A stretch of DNA of 64,000 bases, taken from positions 1-64,000 of the forward strand of contig JACQUW010000025.1 of NCBI GenBank assembly GCA_016210115.1, in the 5' to 3' direction. Numbering within the stretch: position 1 is the first letter of the stretch; the number at the start of each line of letters is the position of its first letter. Under the pieces are notes generated by a model that ran no database searches, was not told the origin of the DNA, and was given only the letters and a program-made list of their open reading frames with translations. Below, in pieces: positions 63,805 through 64,000 of this stretch. The position numbers were made by a program, and so were the translations under genes. Origin of the DNA: Deltaproteobacteria bacterium. Lineage in GTDB: Bacteria > Desulfobacterota > Binatia > UBA9968.

Positions 63805-64000
63805 ATGAGCAGTTATCATCTGAACCGGTTTCTGTTCGATCTCAAGATGGACGAGTCTGCTTTTGGCCGGGCCCTGTCCAATCTCGAAGCCGCCATGGGA
63901 GCCTATGATCTCAAGGAAGAGGAGCGGGAGGCCCTGCGCTCGGGCGATCCAAGACAGCTGCGGCAACTCGGCGCGCATGGCATGCTCGCGCTCTACATCA
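63805..64000 (+). CDS. LigA-type extradiol dioxygenase small subunit, cut by window end
   Basis: First 65 residues: MSSYHLNRFLFDLKMDESAF, then EAAMGAYDLKEEEREALRSG and RQLGAHGMLALYI. This matches the small helical LigA subunit (protocatechuate 4,5-dioxygenase alpha), which caps the active site of LigB. Gene order here is beta then alpha, the reverse of the common ligAB order. C-terminus outside the window. Confidence 0.85.
   Translation, partial: MSSYHLNRFLFDLKMDESAFGRALSNLEAAMGAYDLKEEEREALRSGDPRQLRQLGAHGMLALYI

Overview
The window is bacterial and roughly 57% GC, with closely packed genes and no rRNA. Substrate-binding proteins (SBPs), ornithine cyclodeaminase-like proteins, UbiD-, creatininase-, amidohydrolase- and LigAB-type catabolic genes are all multiplied here. 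That pattern is common in uncultured soil and groundwater lineages such as Binatota, Rokubacteria, Tectomicrobia and deltaproteobacterial relatives. This placement is an inference; there is no ribosomal marker to confirm it.

Layout. (1) 1-1217, minus: end of a type II secretion or type IV pilus locus (frameshifted GspF-like protein and a pseudopilin). (2) 1778-13921, plus: a catabolic cluster of four ornithine cyclodeaminase/mu-crystallin paralogs, five intact SBPs, decayed pieces of others and one ThDP enzyme, with no permease or ATPase. (3) 13997-24797: a 10.4-kb integrated element in the 3' end of a tRNA-Phe gene. Its cargo includes three proteins with HEPN-like RxxxxH motifs, a broken FRG-domain gene, a retropepsin/DUF5678 pair, an N-terminally truncated adenine methyltransferase fused to an S24 peptidase domain, and an int module. 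A decayed 3' end of a second integrase abuts its outer att site, which indicates two successive insertions. (4) 24926-29747, minus: housekeeping genes gshB, RDD protein, rsmE, prmA and a frameshifted M24 peptidase. (5) 29977-35618: a fumarylacetoacetate hydrolase-family enzyme, a peptide-type ABC importer without ATPases, and a 2-hydroxyacid dehydrogenase. (6) 36024-45105: a Tat-exported intradiol dioxygenase; an operon with two SBPs, permease, ATPase, creatininase, Gfo/Idh/MocA oxidoreductase and a further SBP; and a UbiD decarboxylase. (7) 45321-49623: cupin, DUF1015, SBP, MOSC and a cysteine-less racemase-like protein. (8) 49881-53579, minus: an amino-sugar cassette (DegT aminotransferase, oxidoreductase, PseG-GNAT fusion). 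(9) 53940-61631: SBPs, an isochorismatase-like hydrolase, a dihydroorotase-like amidohydrolase, a fused Fe3+-type permease and a PPOX protein. (10) 62107-64000: an excisionase-type HTH protein and LigB/LigA extradiol dioxygenase subunits, the last cut by the window end.

How it works together. Much of the window reads as periplasmic capture (13 intact SBPs) plus hydrolytic, decarboxylating and ring-opening enzymes for small organic acids and aromatics. Only one complete ABC importer is present, so most SBPs must share transporters encoded elsewhere or have another role. The tRNA-Phe element is the clearest accessory region and the best candidate for an unusual defence or toxin system. Its largest gene is truncated and its FRG gene is frameshifted, so part of the cargo is decaying.
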